From assembly GCA_016186175.1 (NCBI GenBank), contig JACPMB010000009.1:1-64000 (forward strand): a DNA stretch of 64,000 nucleotides, written 5' to 3'. A model generated the notes under the pieces. The model saw only the letters and a program-made list of their open reading frames with translations, ran no database searches and was not told the DNA's origin. This stretch comes from Candidatus Peregrinibacteria bacterium (lineage in GTDB: Bacteria; Patescibacteriota; Gracilibacteria; Peribacterales; Peribacteraceae). Position 1 is the first letter of the stretch; each line of letters begins with the position of its first letter. The position numbers were made by a program, and so were the translations under genes. Shown one piece after another: positions 19,201 to 27,857 of the stretch.

Positions 19201-21998
19201 CGTGCGACCTCAGCTGTTGCGCTTGTCTGGGCGGTTTGTTCTGCAGCCGTCAATGCACGTTGTCGCGCAAGAGTCTGCAAGCGTGTCACCTCAGCCTGCG
19301 CTGCCTGCAATGCTTTAGCGTGGTTTCCAAGCTCTGTGATGGCGGGCATGTTCGCCTGCTGAAACTCTGACACGCGACGGAGTACAATGGTTCGTTGCCT
19401 TGCTGAGAGACCTCGAGATGGCCCGCGGGGAGTGGTGGGTGAAGCGGGAGCAGTTGTAGGAGTGTTGGATGTGCTGGGGGTTGCATTCGGAGCCGCAGCG
19501 GGGCCATTCGGAACTACGGGAAGGGATCCTCCAGGCAGATTTGATCCTGCAGATGGCGTTTGCCCGCCCATAAGCCATCGTCCACTATTCCAAAGTGCCT
19601 GCCATGGACGTGCCTGCAGGAGAAATCCGCGACCGAGCGTACGAAAAGGAAGGGAAGCAATGCTCCCAAGACTCGGTCTAATTGGTGAACTCCGTCGTAT
19701 GATCGACATGAGGGCCATGTCGATTGCTCCAAATGTTCCAATAAGCCCAAGAGCTGCCAGTATTTGTGGCGACGCGCTTACTTCTCGACTGAGGTTCCAG
19801 GCTCGCCAATTTATGCTGAAGAAATGCAACGCCTTTGTAACGCGCTGATCAAGCTCTTCCTGGATTTTGATCACCTGCTCATATTTCTCGTTGAGTCTAC
19901 CGGCAATTTCGATGCAAGTTTTTCGATATTTCTCGCGATCTTCGACAGTCCTTGCATTACTAAACTGAAGTGAAGCGTCACGCAAATTATTTATTTCCTT
20001 CAGAATTTCCTGCTGTAACTGTTTGATTCTACCCTCAAAATCTTTGCGAATTTTTTGCAATTCATTACTTGAACTGCGCAGTTCCTCCGCTGCGTTGCGC
20101 AACAGTCTTGCATCTTCAGCCCGGCCTTTGTCCGCTTCGCTCTTGAGCAGTGCATCCGCCCAGCCAAAACCCAGAGGTACTTCACCTAATCCTGGGATAG
20201 GTACCGAAAAACTGCCGCCACCCACAAGTAATGTCATCGCATTTCTCGCATAATGCGGCGCATTGCGCCAAACTAAGTCCAGCGAAGCTGCCAAAGAGTC
20301 TATGTTCTGCGCGATACCATCGAGGAACGACAGCGATTCCCGGATATTCATCACTTCATTGAGAAGTGTGCCAACGTAGAGTTTCGTCACTCCTTCCTGT
20401 CGGAAAAAAAGATTGTCGAATCCCATTTCTGCGAACGGCAGATCCCTATACAGCTTTCTTTCCTCGGGAGAGAGGGCACTGAGTTTCTTTTGCGATTCTC
20501 CTTCAGGAAATAGTGCGCCCTGTGTGGCATAAAGGATCAGAAGACGTCGATGCAGCCTGAATGTGTTTCGCATGTATTCACGCAAACGGACGGCGACGGC
20601 AGTGTCGTCGCGGATGAGTTGTTCCAGATTCGTGTAATTCACTTCACCATTCGCCGCACCTTTTGCCAACTGCTGGCCGAGACTGTTGCCGCGGCGAAAT
20701 GTAGCTTGGAAGTACATTGCGTGCGGAACGTGCGGGTACACGGTGATGCCTGGAGCGCCCGTACGTGAAATGCGCGTTGCTGTTGTCTGCATGAAGATAT
20801 CGCGAATACCTCTTTCCATTGCTTGTATTTGCGTTCGCAAATTCTCCAGAGAGGCATTGGGTTGGAACGGAGGATATGTGATCTGTTGCCCGTCAGGTCC
20901 GGTGATTATAAAAGGTGCAGCGAGTTCTTTTATTGCGCGCTCACGCAGTGCTCTGAAATTTCTATCCAAAACATTGCGCATCTCAATGTCAGCTTTGATT
21001 GCTTTTGCGAGAGTGGCATTCGCCGGATTCTTGTTTAGAATTTCCTGCTTTCTTGCGATATTCGCATTGTAGAATTCCACGGAACTTCCGAAGTAGTGAA
21101 GTTGCTGCAACAGTTGAAAACGCGGAGTTATTCGCTCAAGGAAGCGAAGAATGTGCATTGTGCGTTGTTCGAGTTCAGCACTTCGAAATTCCTGAGGTAT
21201 GGCATCGCGCGCGTAATCTTCAGCAACAGACAGGGTATTGTTTATCAGTGCCTGCAGGAGCGCGTACTGCGCCATATACATTTCGATGCGCCTGAGAAAT
21301 TGAAGCTCCTCTGCCTGCTCAGCATTCAATTGTGGCATATTCTGCAATATGGCCATCCGGTCCAAAAATCCTGTGTTCACTTGATAAACTGTAGTCAACT
21401 GCATTTCAGCAGGGTTCTCCACTGCTCCCGGATGGCGCATGATCTCGGTAATTTGTTTCACAATTTTTGCGCTTTGTTCTGCCGATCTCTTTGTTCCTGG
21501 TTGCCAGTTATCATTGAGAAGAATCGCATCGTCACGAGTGATGCGCGTCATTTTGCGAATGCGATCCGCAATATTACCGAAGTCCGATAGTTCAATATGT
21601 CGAAAGGATGTGGCAATCTCCTTGTCAAGTTGCTCCATTGCTGTGCGAATATCATCGTGTTCAGTCCGTGCATTCAGGATAGAACGATTGGCTTCTGCAA
21701 GAGCTTTTGAGTTTGTCGCGCCACTTTTTCTGAGGCTCTCTATTTGCGCATTTACTTCTTTAATACGTTGCTCGATTGCAGCTGCACGCTTTTCCAATTC
21801 ATTCAGCCGGACTCCGAGCTCCTTCCCCGCTTTTTCAGTAAATGCATTGTTTTCGGCGCCGTTTAGAATACGTTCCCTGACTTGGTGCAGGTGAGCCATT
21901 AGGATATCACGATCGGCACTCAGGCGCTTTACATCTTCACTTTGTCCGTCGATGGCCTTTTTGACACTCTCAGGTGTCTCGGAAGGGCTCTGAACCAT
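16221..21998 (-). CDS. Giant 1925-aa protein of unknown function (coiled-coil plus TM segments)
   Basis: Single uninterrupted 5.8-kb ORF; heptad-rich N-term (SVKKAIDGQSEDVKRLSADRDILMAHLHQVRER...), TM-like LAALGLIGTFGAIDMALMSII and LNILAAVAAFLLRTSRLGVASFIVFPIV, Pro/Ala/Thr-rich linker. Confidence 0.9.
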   Translation of the reverse strand: MVQSPSETPESVKKAIDGQSEDVKRLSADRDILMAHLHQVRERILNGAENNAFTEKAGKELGVRLNELEKRAAAIEQRIKEVNAQIESLRKSGATNSKALAEANRSILNARTEHDDIRTAMEQLDKEIATSFRHIELSDFGNIADRIRKMTRITRDDAILLNDNWQPGTKRSAEQSAKIVKQITEIMRHPGAVENPAEMQLTTVYQVNTGFLDRMAILQNMPQLNAEQAEELQFLRRIEMYMAQYALLQALINNTLSVAEDYARDAIPQEFRSAELEQRTMHILRFLERITPRFQLLQQLHYFGSSVEFYNANIARKQEILNKNPANATLAKAIKADIEMRNVLDRNFRALRERAIKELAAPFIITGPDGQQITYPPFQPNASLENLRTQIQAMERGIRDIFMQTTATRISRTGAPGITVYPHVPHAMYFQATFRRGNSLGQQLAKGAANGEVNYTNLEQLIRDDTAVAVRLREYMRNTFRLHRRLLILYATQGALFPEGESQKKLSALSPEERKLYRDLPFAEMGFDNLFFRQEGVTKLYVGTLLNEVMNIRESLSFLDGIAQNIDSLAASLDLVWRNAPHYARNAMTLLVGGGSFSVPIPGLGEVPLGFGWADALLKSEADKGRAEDARLLRNAAEELRSSSNELQKIRKDFEGRIKQLQQEILKEINNLRDASLQFSNARTVEDREKYRKTCIEIAGRLNEKYEQVIKIQEELDQRVTKALHFFSINWRAWNLSREVSASPQILAALGLIGTFGAIDMALMSIIRRSSPIRPSLGSIASLPFRTLGRGFLLQARPWQALWNSGRWLMGGQTPSAGSNLPGGSLPVVPNGPAAAPNATPSTSNTPTTAPASPTTPRGPSRGLSARQRTIVLRRVSEFQQANMPAITELGNHAKALQAAQAEVTRLQTLARQRALTAAEQTAQTSATAEVARLQQLDTGARLNLARQMLTAEFLNTNVMINGQRMSRGAALLRAHSLSSVVEKWRLLEQAGFSAEQIHMVARTGLAGNVDLALLRRMATGGLRPAPGVNRLPSGVTRGAVAGGLLATAYVGLEGYHLRQQLFEIANVMDHRRRLNEMLDRVFIGANGFTRDSNNRDLYTHTSGYQVNLSVIRNMSDAQLTQAIAEAGATGLNILAAVAAFLLRTSRLGVASFIVFPIVDNARTVLEISRNSNVRQFLNDIPYQLLTFVLPSDLLGIDSATAYEQARTLAHASRGILGSTKFEDNSPEAHVAKCKILFAELSREILSITPQWFDAGNRSFFQWTEREMFFIVSDFDHELHLTRNEGGIQERFPRMIRGRARAILCDAMRTSYSRINNRIQLLEKQNDATHETELQQLRTQRDLLGNQHYVNGRTVGEVAELNIRFDQEYRNTAAGIRLVISEVQSGPGTKLAHFEANQPAPHPHAREVEAGGHSMLLVRGAVVTRRDGTAQYVLGEDDRFGNTSVRIAFLGGRWYVQDRTDPNHPRWKHVAEGVPRGRNNINSGILRQRISIVDDLAALERRLLSDQAAENFEDPAKTLTRTALTAESIQKQIHGGILNPALRTMFYGNETDAPIVLTYEDWSSFEKQAQNQYGPDIDRERAQTMLDTIQELAIPLDSDTMDGRNPQLLQLRRGNYALGGVQYETIVATFVYCDADMQPTTYVQRAAVRAIGSEHFVVGAYESNALGHLSNARRNEERETIQSHLNVIRLQQEVVRNERNETMARRMTSAERLYAAAYSVDQMAFINQTQEGTTYAGAVLTPGGRRMFVITLRANGTIAFRTGTLTNDQTPSRTSEWAQRILNVDTSAERGTMFQLTPAEQKHAQELAKAIEASPVQEESAEGGPEVSAMLQTILDRTLTLSPLSIVERALANVNIPDPTLRTQAITELTTMYTLNGDTLRRQQSLIRAVQETSFGVGAAYHNFSTITENNIALLIGEIRGHFRQ

Positions 21999-22025
21999 GT
22001 TTATGTTTGTTAAAAAGTGTTGTTT

Positions 22026-22475
22026 CTATTTTGACCACCCTTGCGGGTTTGTCCTGGGGGGAGCTGCGTTTGTATTTGGCGGCATGGTAGGTGCAGGAAG
22101 AATTTCATTAATACGTCCGCTGCGGTCCACGCTTCCTCCGCCAGAGCCAGTGACTGTTGTATCTCTCGTATACCCATCTATCGTTGTTCCTACACCACCG
22201 ATACCTCCTGCACCGCGCGATCCCTCACGAATGCTATTAGTCTCGACAGCCTGTTTCTTGCTGAAATCCTCAAGGAATTTTTTGAGATAATCCCAGCCAT
22301 ACCATGCTCCGAGAGCCAACCCGCCAATAATCAATGGCCACTTCACGATCCTCCACGCCTGCTTGAGTATTCCAGGTTCGTTCTTATTCTGCTCCCGCAC
22401 GCTCTCCAATCGTGCCTGCTGTACACTTCTTTCCGGGGGAACGTCACGGCCTTCGGCGGGTGCAAGCGCTGACAT
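22026..22475 (-). CDS. Hypothetical single-TM protein (149 aa)
   Basis: TM WPLIIGGLALGAWYGWDYL; upstream of, and co-oriented with, the giant ORF. Confidence 0.75.
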   Translation of the reverse strand: MSALAPAEGRDVPPERSVQQARLESVREQNKNEPGILKQAWRIVKWPLIIGGLALGAWYGWDYLKKFLEDFSKKQAVETNSIREGSRGAGGIGGVGTTIDGYTRDTTVTGSGGGSVDRSGRINEILPAPTMPPNTNAAPPRTNPQGWSK

Positions 22476-22498
22476 ATCAGAGATGGGGGATATAAGAG

Positions 22499-22936
22499 TC
22501 AGGAAGGGATAAATGCATTGAGAAGCATGGATCGTGCATCACAGAGCGCGCCAATGCCCTCGACATCCTGAGAAGATTTTGCATTCTTTAACATTGTTTC
22601 AATCATCATACTCAATGCCTGCGGACCTATGAGGAAGAAGAGTGTGGGCAGATCTTCCTCAGGAAGATCCGGGAGCTTCGCCTTTTTGATCATCTCCATT
22701 GCTTCTTCTTCAGACGAAGTCTGATCCAGTTCCGATTGCAATTTCTGCAATGTCGAACTCTTAAACTTGGCCAGCTTGCGGCGACCGGCAAGGTCCTTCT
22801 CGTTATCTTTGAACTCCCTCTCTTCCCGCACCACTGTCACACCATTCGTCGCCTCCTTTGGAAGGTTCACAAAGAGCTTCTGTTCCTCGGCTGTCAGATA
22901 GAGCGGATGTGCCATAGGAGATTTGGCTTTCGCCAT
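22499..22936 (-). CDS. Hypothetical protein, first gene of the giant-protein operon
   Basis: Start at MAKAKSPMAHPLYLTAEEQKLFVNLP; co-oriented, 24 bp from the next gene. Confidence 0.7.
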   Translation of the reverse strand: MAKAKSPMAHPLYLTAEEQKLFVNLPKEATNGVTVVREEREFKDNEKDLAGRRKLAKFKSSTLQKLQSELDQTSSEEEAMEMIKKAKLPDLPEEDLPTLFFLIGPQALSMMIETMLKNAKSSQDVEGIGALCDARSMLLNAFIPS

Positions 22937-23035
22937 ACGCGAAGAATTGTACCGATCTCTTTGCAAAAAGAAATCATGTAATTGTATCAGAAAACGGCTT
23001 TCCGGACAATAGAAATGCTAGCTGGCTCCGTTACA

Positions 23036-23350
23036 TCACTCTCGAAGCTCTTCACGCGCGTATTTTCCCGCCGCATCGCGAAAATACCCCTTCACTTCGC
23101 CCCAATCAATGGGGTGCAGGAGAACGAGAGGAATATCATCCGCATCTGCATCATCAAAATATTCCAGGCTTTATAAGGGCGTGAAGGATGGTATTTCGCG
23201 TGTCACCGTATTTGCGCTGATACCACGAAAACAAATCCGCTATTTGCCAGCCTTTATCCCGCAAAAGCGCGAACATGTCGATGAAATCTCTTCGCGTGCC
23301 GCGCGCCGTCCTCTGCGTGACGTGCTCGTCAACACGTTCTTACATGATGT
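23036..23350 (-). pseudogene. Decayed AbiEii-type nucleotidyltransferase C-terminus (frameshifted, truncated)
   Basis: Minus strand reads RVDEHVTQRTARGTRRDFIDMFALLRDKGWQIADLFSWYQRKYGDTRNTILHALIKPGIF then, after a 1-nt shift at TTTT, DDADADDIPLVLLHPIDWGEVKGYFRDAAGKYAREELRE*. Confidence 0.75.
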
Positions 23351-23443
23351 ACTGGCTTGTATATTATACCGAAACCAAAGTAATTCGTTGACGACTACAC
23401 CCCTCCTGTATTACACTGTACTTACAGCTTCACTCTTCAATCC

Positions 23444-23674
23444 ATGCGTTCCATCCTCACCCTCTCTCTGCCACCAAGCAGAATCGCTGCATTGAAGAAG
23501 AAGGCAAAAAAGCGTGGGGTCACCGTGAGCTACTACGTGCGCATGGTGCTTGAGCACGAAAGTGAGATTATCAGTGAGAAAGAGCTGCTCGCGAGGTGCA
23601 AACGGGCGGAGAAGAATTACCGCGAGGGAAATGTGTGTACGGGAAGTCTTCTACAGTTCATGAAAAAATCATGA
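23444..23674 (+). CDS. Ribbon-helix-helix-like antitoxin
   Basis: MRSILTLSLPPSRIAALKKKAKKRGVTVSYYVRMVLEHE; ATGA overlap with toxin. Confidence 0.8.
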   Translation: MRSILTLSLPPSRIAALKKKAKKRGVTVSYYVRMVLEHESEIISEKELLARCKRAEKNYREGNVCTGSLLQFMKKS

Positions 23675-23937
23675 GTACGAGGAGGGTTTCCTTCGACGAA
23701 GAATTTATTCGGGCTTTTCAGAAACTGCCACCATCACTCCAACGACGAGCAGAAAAAGTGCGCCTGCTCTTCGCTGAGAATCCATTTCACCCCTCATTGA
23801 AGTTGCACAAACTCTCGGGGAAACTGGAAGGATATTGGAGTATTTGGATCAATCGCCAATATCGGATTATTCTGAGTATGCAGGGTGGTGGTGACGCAAT
23901 ATTCATCTCTATTGGCACACATGCCGTTTACAATTGA
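23671..23937 (+). CDS. RelE/YafQ-family toxin
   Basis: FDEEFIRAFQKLPPSLQRRAEKVRLLFAENPFHPSLKLHKLSGKLEGYWSIWINRQYRIILSM. Confidence 0.88.
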   Translation: MSTRRVSFDEEFIRAFQKLPPSLQRRAEKVRLLFAENPFHPSLKLHKLSGKLEGYWSIWINRQYRIILSMQGGGDAIFISIGTHAVYN

Positions 23938-25313
23938 ATCAAACGCACTATCTTCCCTTTCACATTCCAGCCCTCATACGGAGTCCAGCCGCACTTTGAA
24001 TGAAGTTCTTTGGCTTTGATCGTCCATTCTTTTTTGGGATCCACGAGGATTAGATTTGCCGGCGCGCCTTCAATGATTTCTTTCTTTCCAAGGCCGAAGA
24101 TGCGATTGGGATTGGAGAAGCAGAGGCGAACGACATCGGAGCGATGCAGCTTCCCCTCATTAGCGGCGGTGAGCAGCAAAGGCAGCATCGTCTCGACTCC
24201 AGGAACTCCAGACGGCGCTTTAAGCGGATCGCCGCAGTTTTTTTCCTTGAGCGTATGCGGCGCGTGATCGGTGGCGATGCAGTCAATGGTTCCGTCGTGG
24301 ACCCCACCCCAAAGCGCCTCTTGATGATCGCGTGTCCTAAGCGGCGGATTCATTTTGCCGAGCGCGCCGAGCGTCTTGTAATTCTCGACAGTAAGAAACA
24401 GATGATGCGGGGCGACCTCGCATGTGACGGCGATGCCGTCCGCCTTTGCCTTCCTGACAAGATTCAAACCGCCTTTTGTGGAAAGGTGGGCAATGTGCAG
24501 ACGCGCGCCGTGCCTCTTTGCAAGAGTAAGAGCGTCTTGAATCGCTTTCTCTTCCGATTCCGGCGGCCGCATTCGAGAGTGATCTTCCGTTTTTCTGGAA
24601 TCTGACATCTGATTCCTGAGGCCCTGATTCATCTCCGCATCTTCACAATGACACACCGTCACGATCCAGAGCTCGCCGCAGAGTTTGAACGCTTCTTCGA
24701 GCACGCCCGCGTCTGCCCCCTGATCCCCTGTCGAATGATCGAAATACAGCTTGAGTCCGCAACATCGCGCCTTTAGTTGCATGAGTTCTTCAGATGACCC
24801 TGTCCAGAGCTCGCGAAGAGCACAGAGATGGGCAGATTCTGTGGCGCCGAAGAAAAACCGCATATCCACCGGAATGAATTCCGGTTCGCCCTCGTGAGCA
24901 GCCGGCGAATTAGTTCGGCAGAGCTCGCCACAGGCAATTCGCCGGCTAACCTCTGCCCGCCTGGTCTTATCCGCCAGCGCCGCAATTGTGACAGTTGGCG
25001 GAACGGTGTTCGGCATCTCGCAGACGGTAGTTACGCCTCCGGCGAGCGCGGCGGCCGCGCCGGTCGCCATTGTCTCTTTATGTTCCAATCCGGGTTCGCG
25101 GAAATGGACGTGGCAGTCAATGAGCCCTGGGAAGACGATTTTTCCTGAAATATCACATTCTTCGCTAAATTTCACGCCCATTTGCGAAATGAGCCCGGGC
25201 TCATATGGCCTTTTGAGGATTTTTTGAATGTGTCCGTCTTTGATTATCACGTCGGCATTCAATTCCCCTTCCGGACTCATGATCGTGCCGCCACGAAGGA
25301 AGATGGGTGTCAT
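23928..25313 (-). CDS. pyrC: Dihydroorotase
   Basis: FPGLIDCHVHFREPGLEHKETMATGAAAALAGGVTTVCEMPNT...HIAHLSTKGGL...CEVAPHHLFLT...CIATDHAPHT. Confidence 0.95.
   Translation of the reverse strand: MTPIFLRGGTIMSPEGELNADVIIKDGHIQKILKRPYEPGLISQMGVKFSEECDISGKIVFPGLIDCHVHFREPGLEHKETMATGAAAALAGGVTTVCEMPNTVPPTVTIAALADKTRRAEVSRRIACGELCRTNSPAAHEGEPEFIPVDMRFFFGATESAHLCALRELWTGSSEELMQLKARCCGLKLYFDHSTGDQGADAGVLEEAFKLCGELWIVTVCHCEDAEMNQGLRNQMSDSRKTEDHSRMRPPESEEKAIQDALTLAKRHGARLHIAHLSTKGGLNLVRKAKADGIAVTCEVAPHHLFLTVENYKTLGALGKMNPPLRTRDHQEALWGGVHDGTIDCIATDHAPHTLKEKNCGDPLKAPSGVPGVETMLPLLLTAANEGKLHRSDVVRLCFSNPNRIFGLGKKEIIEGAPANLILVDPKKEWTIKAKELHSKCGWTPYEGWNVKGKIVRLIQL
24900..24947. repeat. Inverted repeat inside pyrC (AGCCGGCGAATT ... 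AATTCGCCGGCT)
   Basis: Perfect 12-bp arms 24900-24911 and 24936-24947. Confidence 0.85.
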
Positions 25314-25332
25314 TGGATGGCGGTCGGACGGT

Positions 25333-26250
25333 TCATTGCCCCGATAACAACAAATCCAGCAGCGCCATGCGCACCGGCACGCCGTTCTTCGCCTGCCGAA
25401 AGTAGGCGGCGTTCGGCAGCGCGTCAACATCGGCGGATATTTCGCCCACGCGCGGCAGTGGATGCATCACGACGACCTTCCTGCTTTTCAGATGTTTCGC
25501 AGTGAGCGTGTAAACGCCATTCAGCCGCTCATATTCGGAATGGTCCGCGAAGCGTTCCCGTTGTATGCGCGTCATGTATAGCACATCGCAACCGAGGCCG
25601 GCCTCAAGATCGCCTGTTTCGTCATAAGCGATTCCTTTTTCTTTAAAGAAACCGGTTACTTTCTCCGGCATGGTGAGCTCTTTCGGCGAAATCAAAGTGA
25701 AACTGGCGTTTTTGTACAGGCCGAGAAGAAAACTGAGGGAATGTACCGTGCGGCCGTATCTTAAATCTCCTGCCATGGCTATGCGGATCCCGTCCAGCTT
25801 TCCACATTCCTTTTGAATTGTGTAAAGGTCAAGAAGCGCCTGCGTGGGATGCTGCCCGGGACCGTCTCCGGCATTTACAAACGGAACGGGGCTGATGGCC
25901 GCCGCGCGGTCGGCGCTGCCCGCCTCCGGGTGGCGCATGGCGATTATGTCGGAGTACCCGGAAACCATCATGATCGTGTCTTCGATCGTTTCCCCTTTGT
26001 ACATCGAGCTGAATTGGATTCCTTCGGCGGAGATCACTGAGCCTCCCAGTCGTAACATCGCGCTCTCGAAGCTGAGCCGCGTGCGTGTGGAAGGCTCGTA
26101 GAAAAGCGCTGCGAGAATTTTCCCTTTCAGGCGGTCGTCGCCTCCAGCCGCCAGGACATTCTCCATTTCCGCGGCCCTCGCTAAAACAGCATCCGTATCC
26201 CCCCGCGAGAGCTGCTTGGTGGATGTAAGATGACGGAACGATACTCCCAT
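25333..26250 (-). CDS. pyrB: Aspartate carbamoyltransferase catalytic subunit
   Basis: ALFYEPSTRTRLSFESAMLRLGGSVI...VNAGDGPGQHPTQALLDLYTI...MHPLPRVGEISADVD. Confidence 0.96.
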   Translation of the reverse strand: MGVSFRHLTSTKQLSRGDTDAVLARAAEMENVLAAGGDDRLKGKILAALFYEPSTRTRLSFESAMLRLGGSVISAEGIQFSSMYKGETIEDTIMMVSGYSDIIAMRHPEAGSADRAAAISPVPFVNAGDGPGQHPTQALLDLYTIQKECGKLDGIRIAMAGDLRYGRTVHSLSFLLGLYKNASFTLISPKELTMPEKVTGFFKEKGIAYDETGDLEAGLGCDVLYMTRIQRERFADHSEYERLNGVYTLTAKHLKSRKVVVMHPLPRVGEISADVDALPNAAYFRQAKNGVPVRMALLDLLLSGQ

Positions 26251-26385
26251 GTGGCAGACCGTATTGTATCGTAAGCTGCGCCGGTGTCGAGAACCTCGGC
26301 AGGCTGATTCGACGGTTTGGCAATTCGCATCCGAATCATCGAATTGATGGGTTATCGGACGATCCGATCCTCTACAATCGGCGCT

Positions 26386-27840
26386 ATGCCATCGCAGAAA
26401 ATTGCGGCCTCGACTTTGTGGCAATTCGCCAGCCAGATCACAATGGCCGCGCTCTCGATAGTGACCGTAAAGCTGGTCGCGATCGGGTTGAGCATCGAGC
26501 TTGCCGGCAATTACAACACCGTCTACGGCTATTTGCAGATTTTCGGCATCCTCGCGGATTTCGGATTGTACGCGGTGTCCGTGCGCGAGGTCGCGCGGGC
26601 CGGGGACAGGCGGGCGGTGCTCGGTAATTTGATGACGTTGCGTGCGATGATTCTCGCGATCTCATTGGGGTCGGCGCTGATGATCGCATGGATGATCCCC
26701 GCCTGGCGAGGAACGCCGCTGCCCGCCGGGATCACGGTCGCGGCGTTCGTTCCCGCGTTCACTCTGCTCGCCGGAATATTGCGCACGATTTTTCAGGTTG
26801 AGTACCGCCTGCACTTCGTTTTTGTCGCCGAGGTGACGCAAAGGGTCGTCACGGTTTCGCTCACGGCGCTCGCCGTGTGGATGGGGATTCGTGACTCCGC
26901 TGACGTCCGCTCTCTCTATCTCCTGCTTGGATTCGGCGGCGCCGGCGCACTCGTTCTTTTGCTGCTTTCAATCGCGTTCAGCAGGAAAATCCTGAAAGTG
27001 CGTCCGAGATGGGACCCAGCGACCATACGGCGGCTTTTGCGGCTGTCCGCTCCATACGGCGCCGCGTTCCTCTGCACGGCGCTCTACCGGCAATTTGATG
27101 TGACCCTGATCGGGCTTCTTCGTCCCATGGATTACGAAATGCAAAACGCATATTACGGCTTCACACAGCGGATTATGGACATGGCCTACCTGCTACCGAC
27201 GTTTCTGCTGAATTCGACATTGCCTATCTTGAGCGAGAAGGATGCGCGGAGCGACGACACGCGCGAATTGCTGGGGAAAATACTTTTGGCGATCCTTCTT
27301 GTCGGATCCGTTTCTTTTTTGTTTGCCATGTTCTGGCCGCGGCCGCTGATGCAGATGCTGACGACGGACCAATATCTGTCCACATCTTTGTCGCCGGGCG
27401 CGGACACCGCCCTGCGCCTCCTGTCGGTTTCGATGTTCATGAACGGATTTTTGACGTTCAGTTTCTATGTCCTGCTTGCCAAAAACCTGTGGCGGCCGCT
27501 GGTGTCCGTTCTTGCTTTCGGCGTCGTCTTTTCTCTCGCCGGCAATGTTCTATTGATCCCGCGCTTTGGATTCGTCGGCGCATCCGTCACCTCGATAATC
27601 GTGCACACGGCGCTCGCTGTTCTTTTGCTCCCTCCGGCGCTTCGCGCCATGCCCGCGCGGTTTACGAAATCTTTTGCGGCTCGATGGATCGTTTTTTCCG
27701 TGTTGCTGCTTGTATTCGTGCTCGCCGCGAGAACTGTTCTCGCAACTCCGGTTATCACCGCCGGCATGTTAATCGTGTCCTCGGCCTGGATCGTGGCTTG
27801 CGCGTGGGCGACCGGGATTTACAAAATCCTGAGAATTTGA
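26386..27840 (+). CDS. Polysaccharide flippase (MOP/Wzx-like)
   Basis: About 12 hydrophobic segments; MPSQKIAASTLWQFASQITMAALSIVTVKLVAIGLS... Confidence 0.85.
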   Translation: MPSQKIAASTLWQFASQITMAALSIVTVKLVAIGLSIELAGNYNTVYGYLQIFGILADFGLYAVSVREVARAGDRRAVLGNLMTLRAMILAISLGSALMIAWMIPAWRGTPLPAGITVAAFVPAFTLLAGILRTIFQVEYRLHFVFVAEVTQRVVTVSLTALAVWMGIRDSADVRSLYLLLGFGGAGALVLLLLSIAFSRKILKVRPRWDPATIRRLLRLSAPYGAAFLCTALYRQFDVTLIGLLRPMDYEMQNAYYGFTQRIMDMAYLLPTFLLNSTLPILSEKDARSDDTRELLGKILLAILLVGSVSFLFAMFWPRPLMQMLTTDQYLSTSLSPGADTALRLLSVSMFMNGFLTFSFYVLLAKNLWRPLVSVLAFGVVFSLAGNVLLIPRFGFVGASVTSIIVHTALAVLLLPPALRAMPARFTKSFAARWIVFSVLLLVFVLAARTVLATPVITAGMLIVSSAWIVACAWATGIYKILRI

Positions 27841-27857
27841 TAGAATTCCCTACGTTT

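Noticed and set aside
27489-27857. N-terminal extension of the FN3 ORF as listed in the track
   Set aside because: Overlaps the flippase 3' end; a clear signal peptide begins at ATG 27858.
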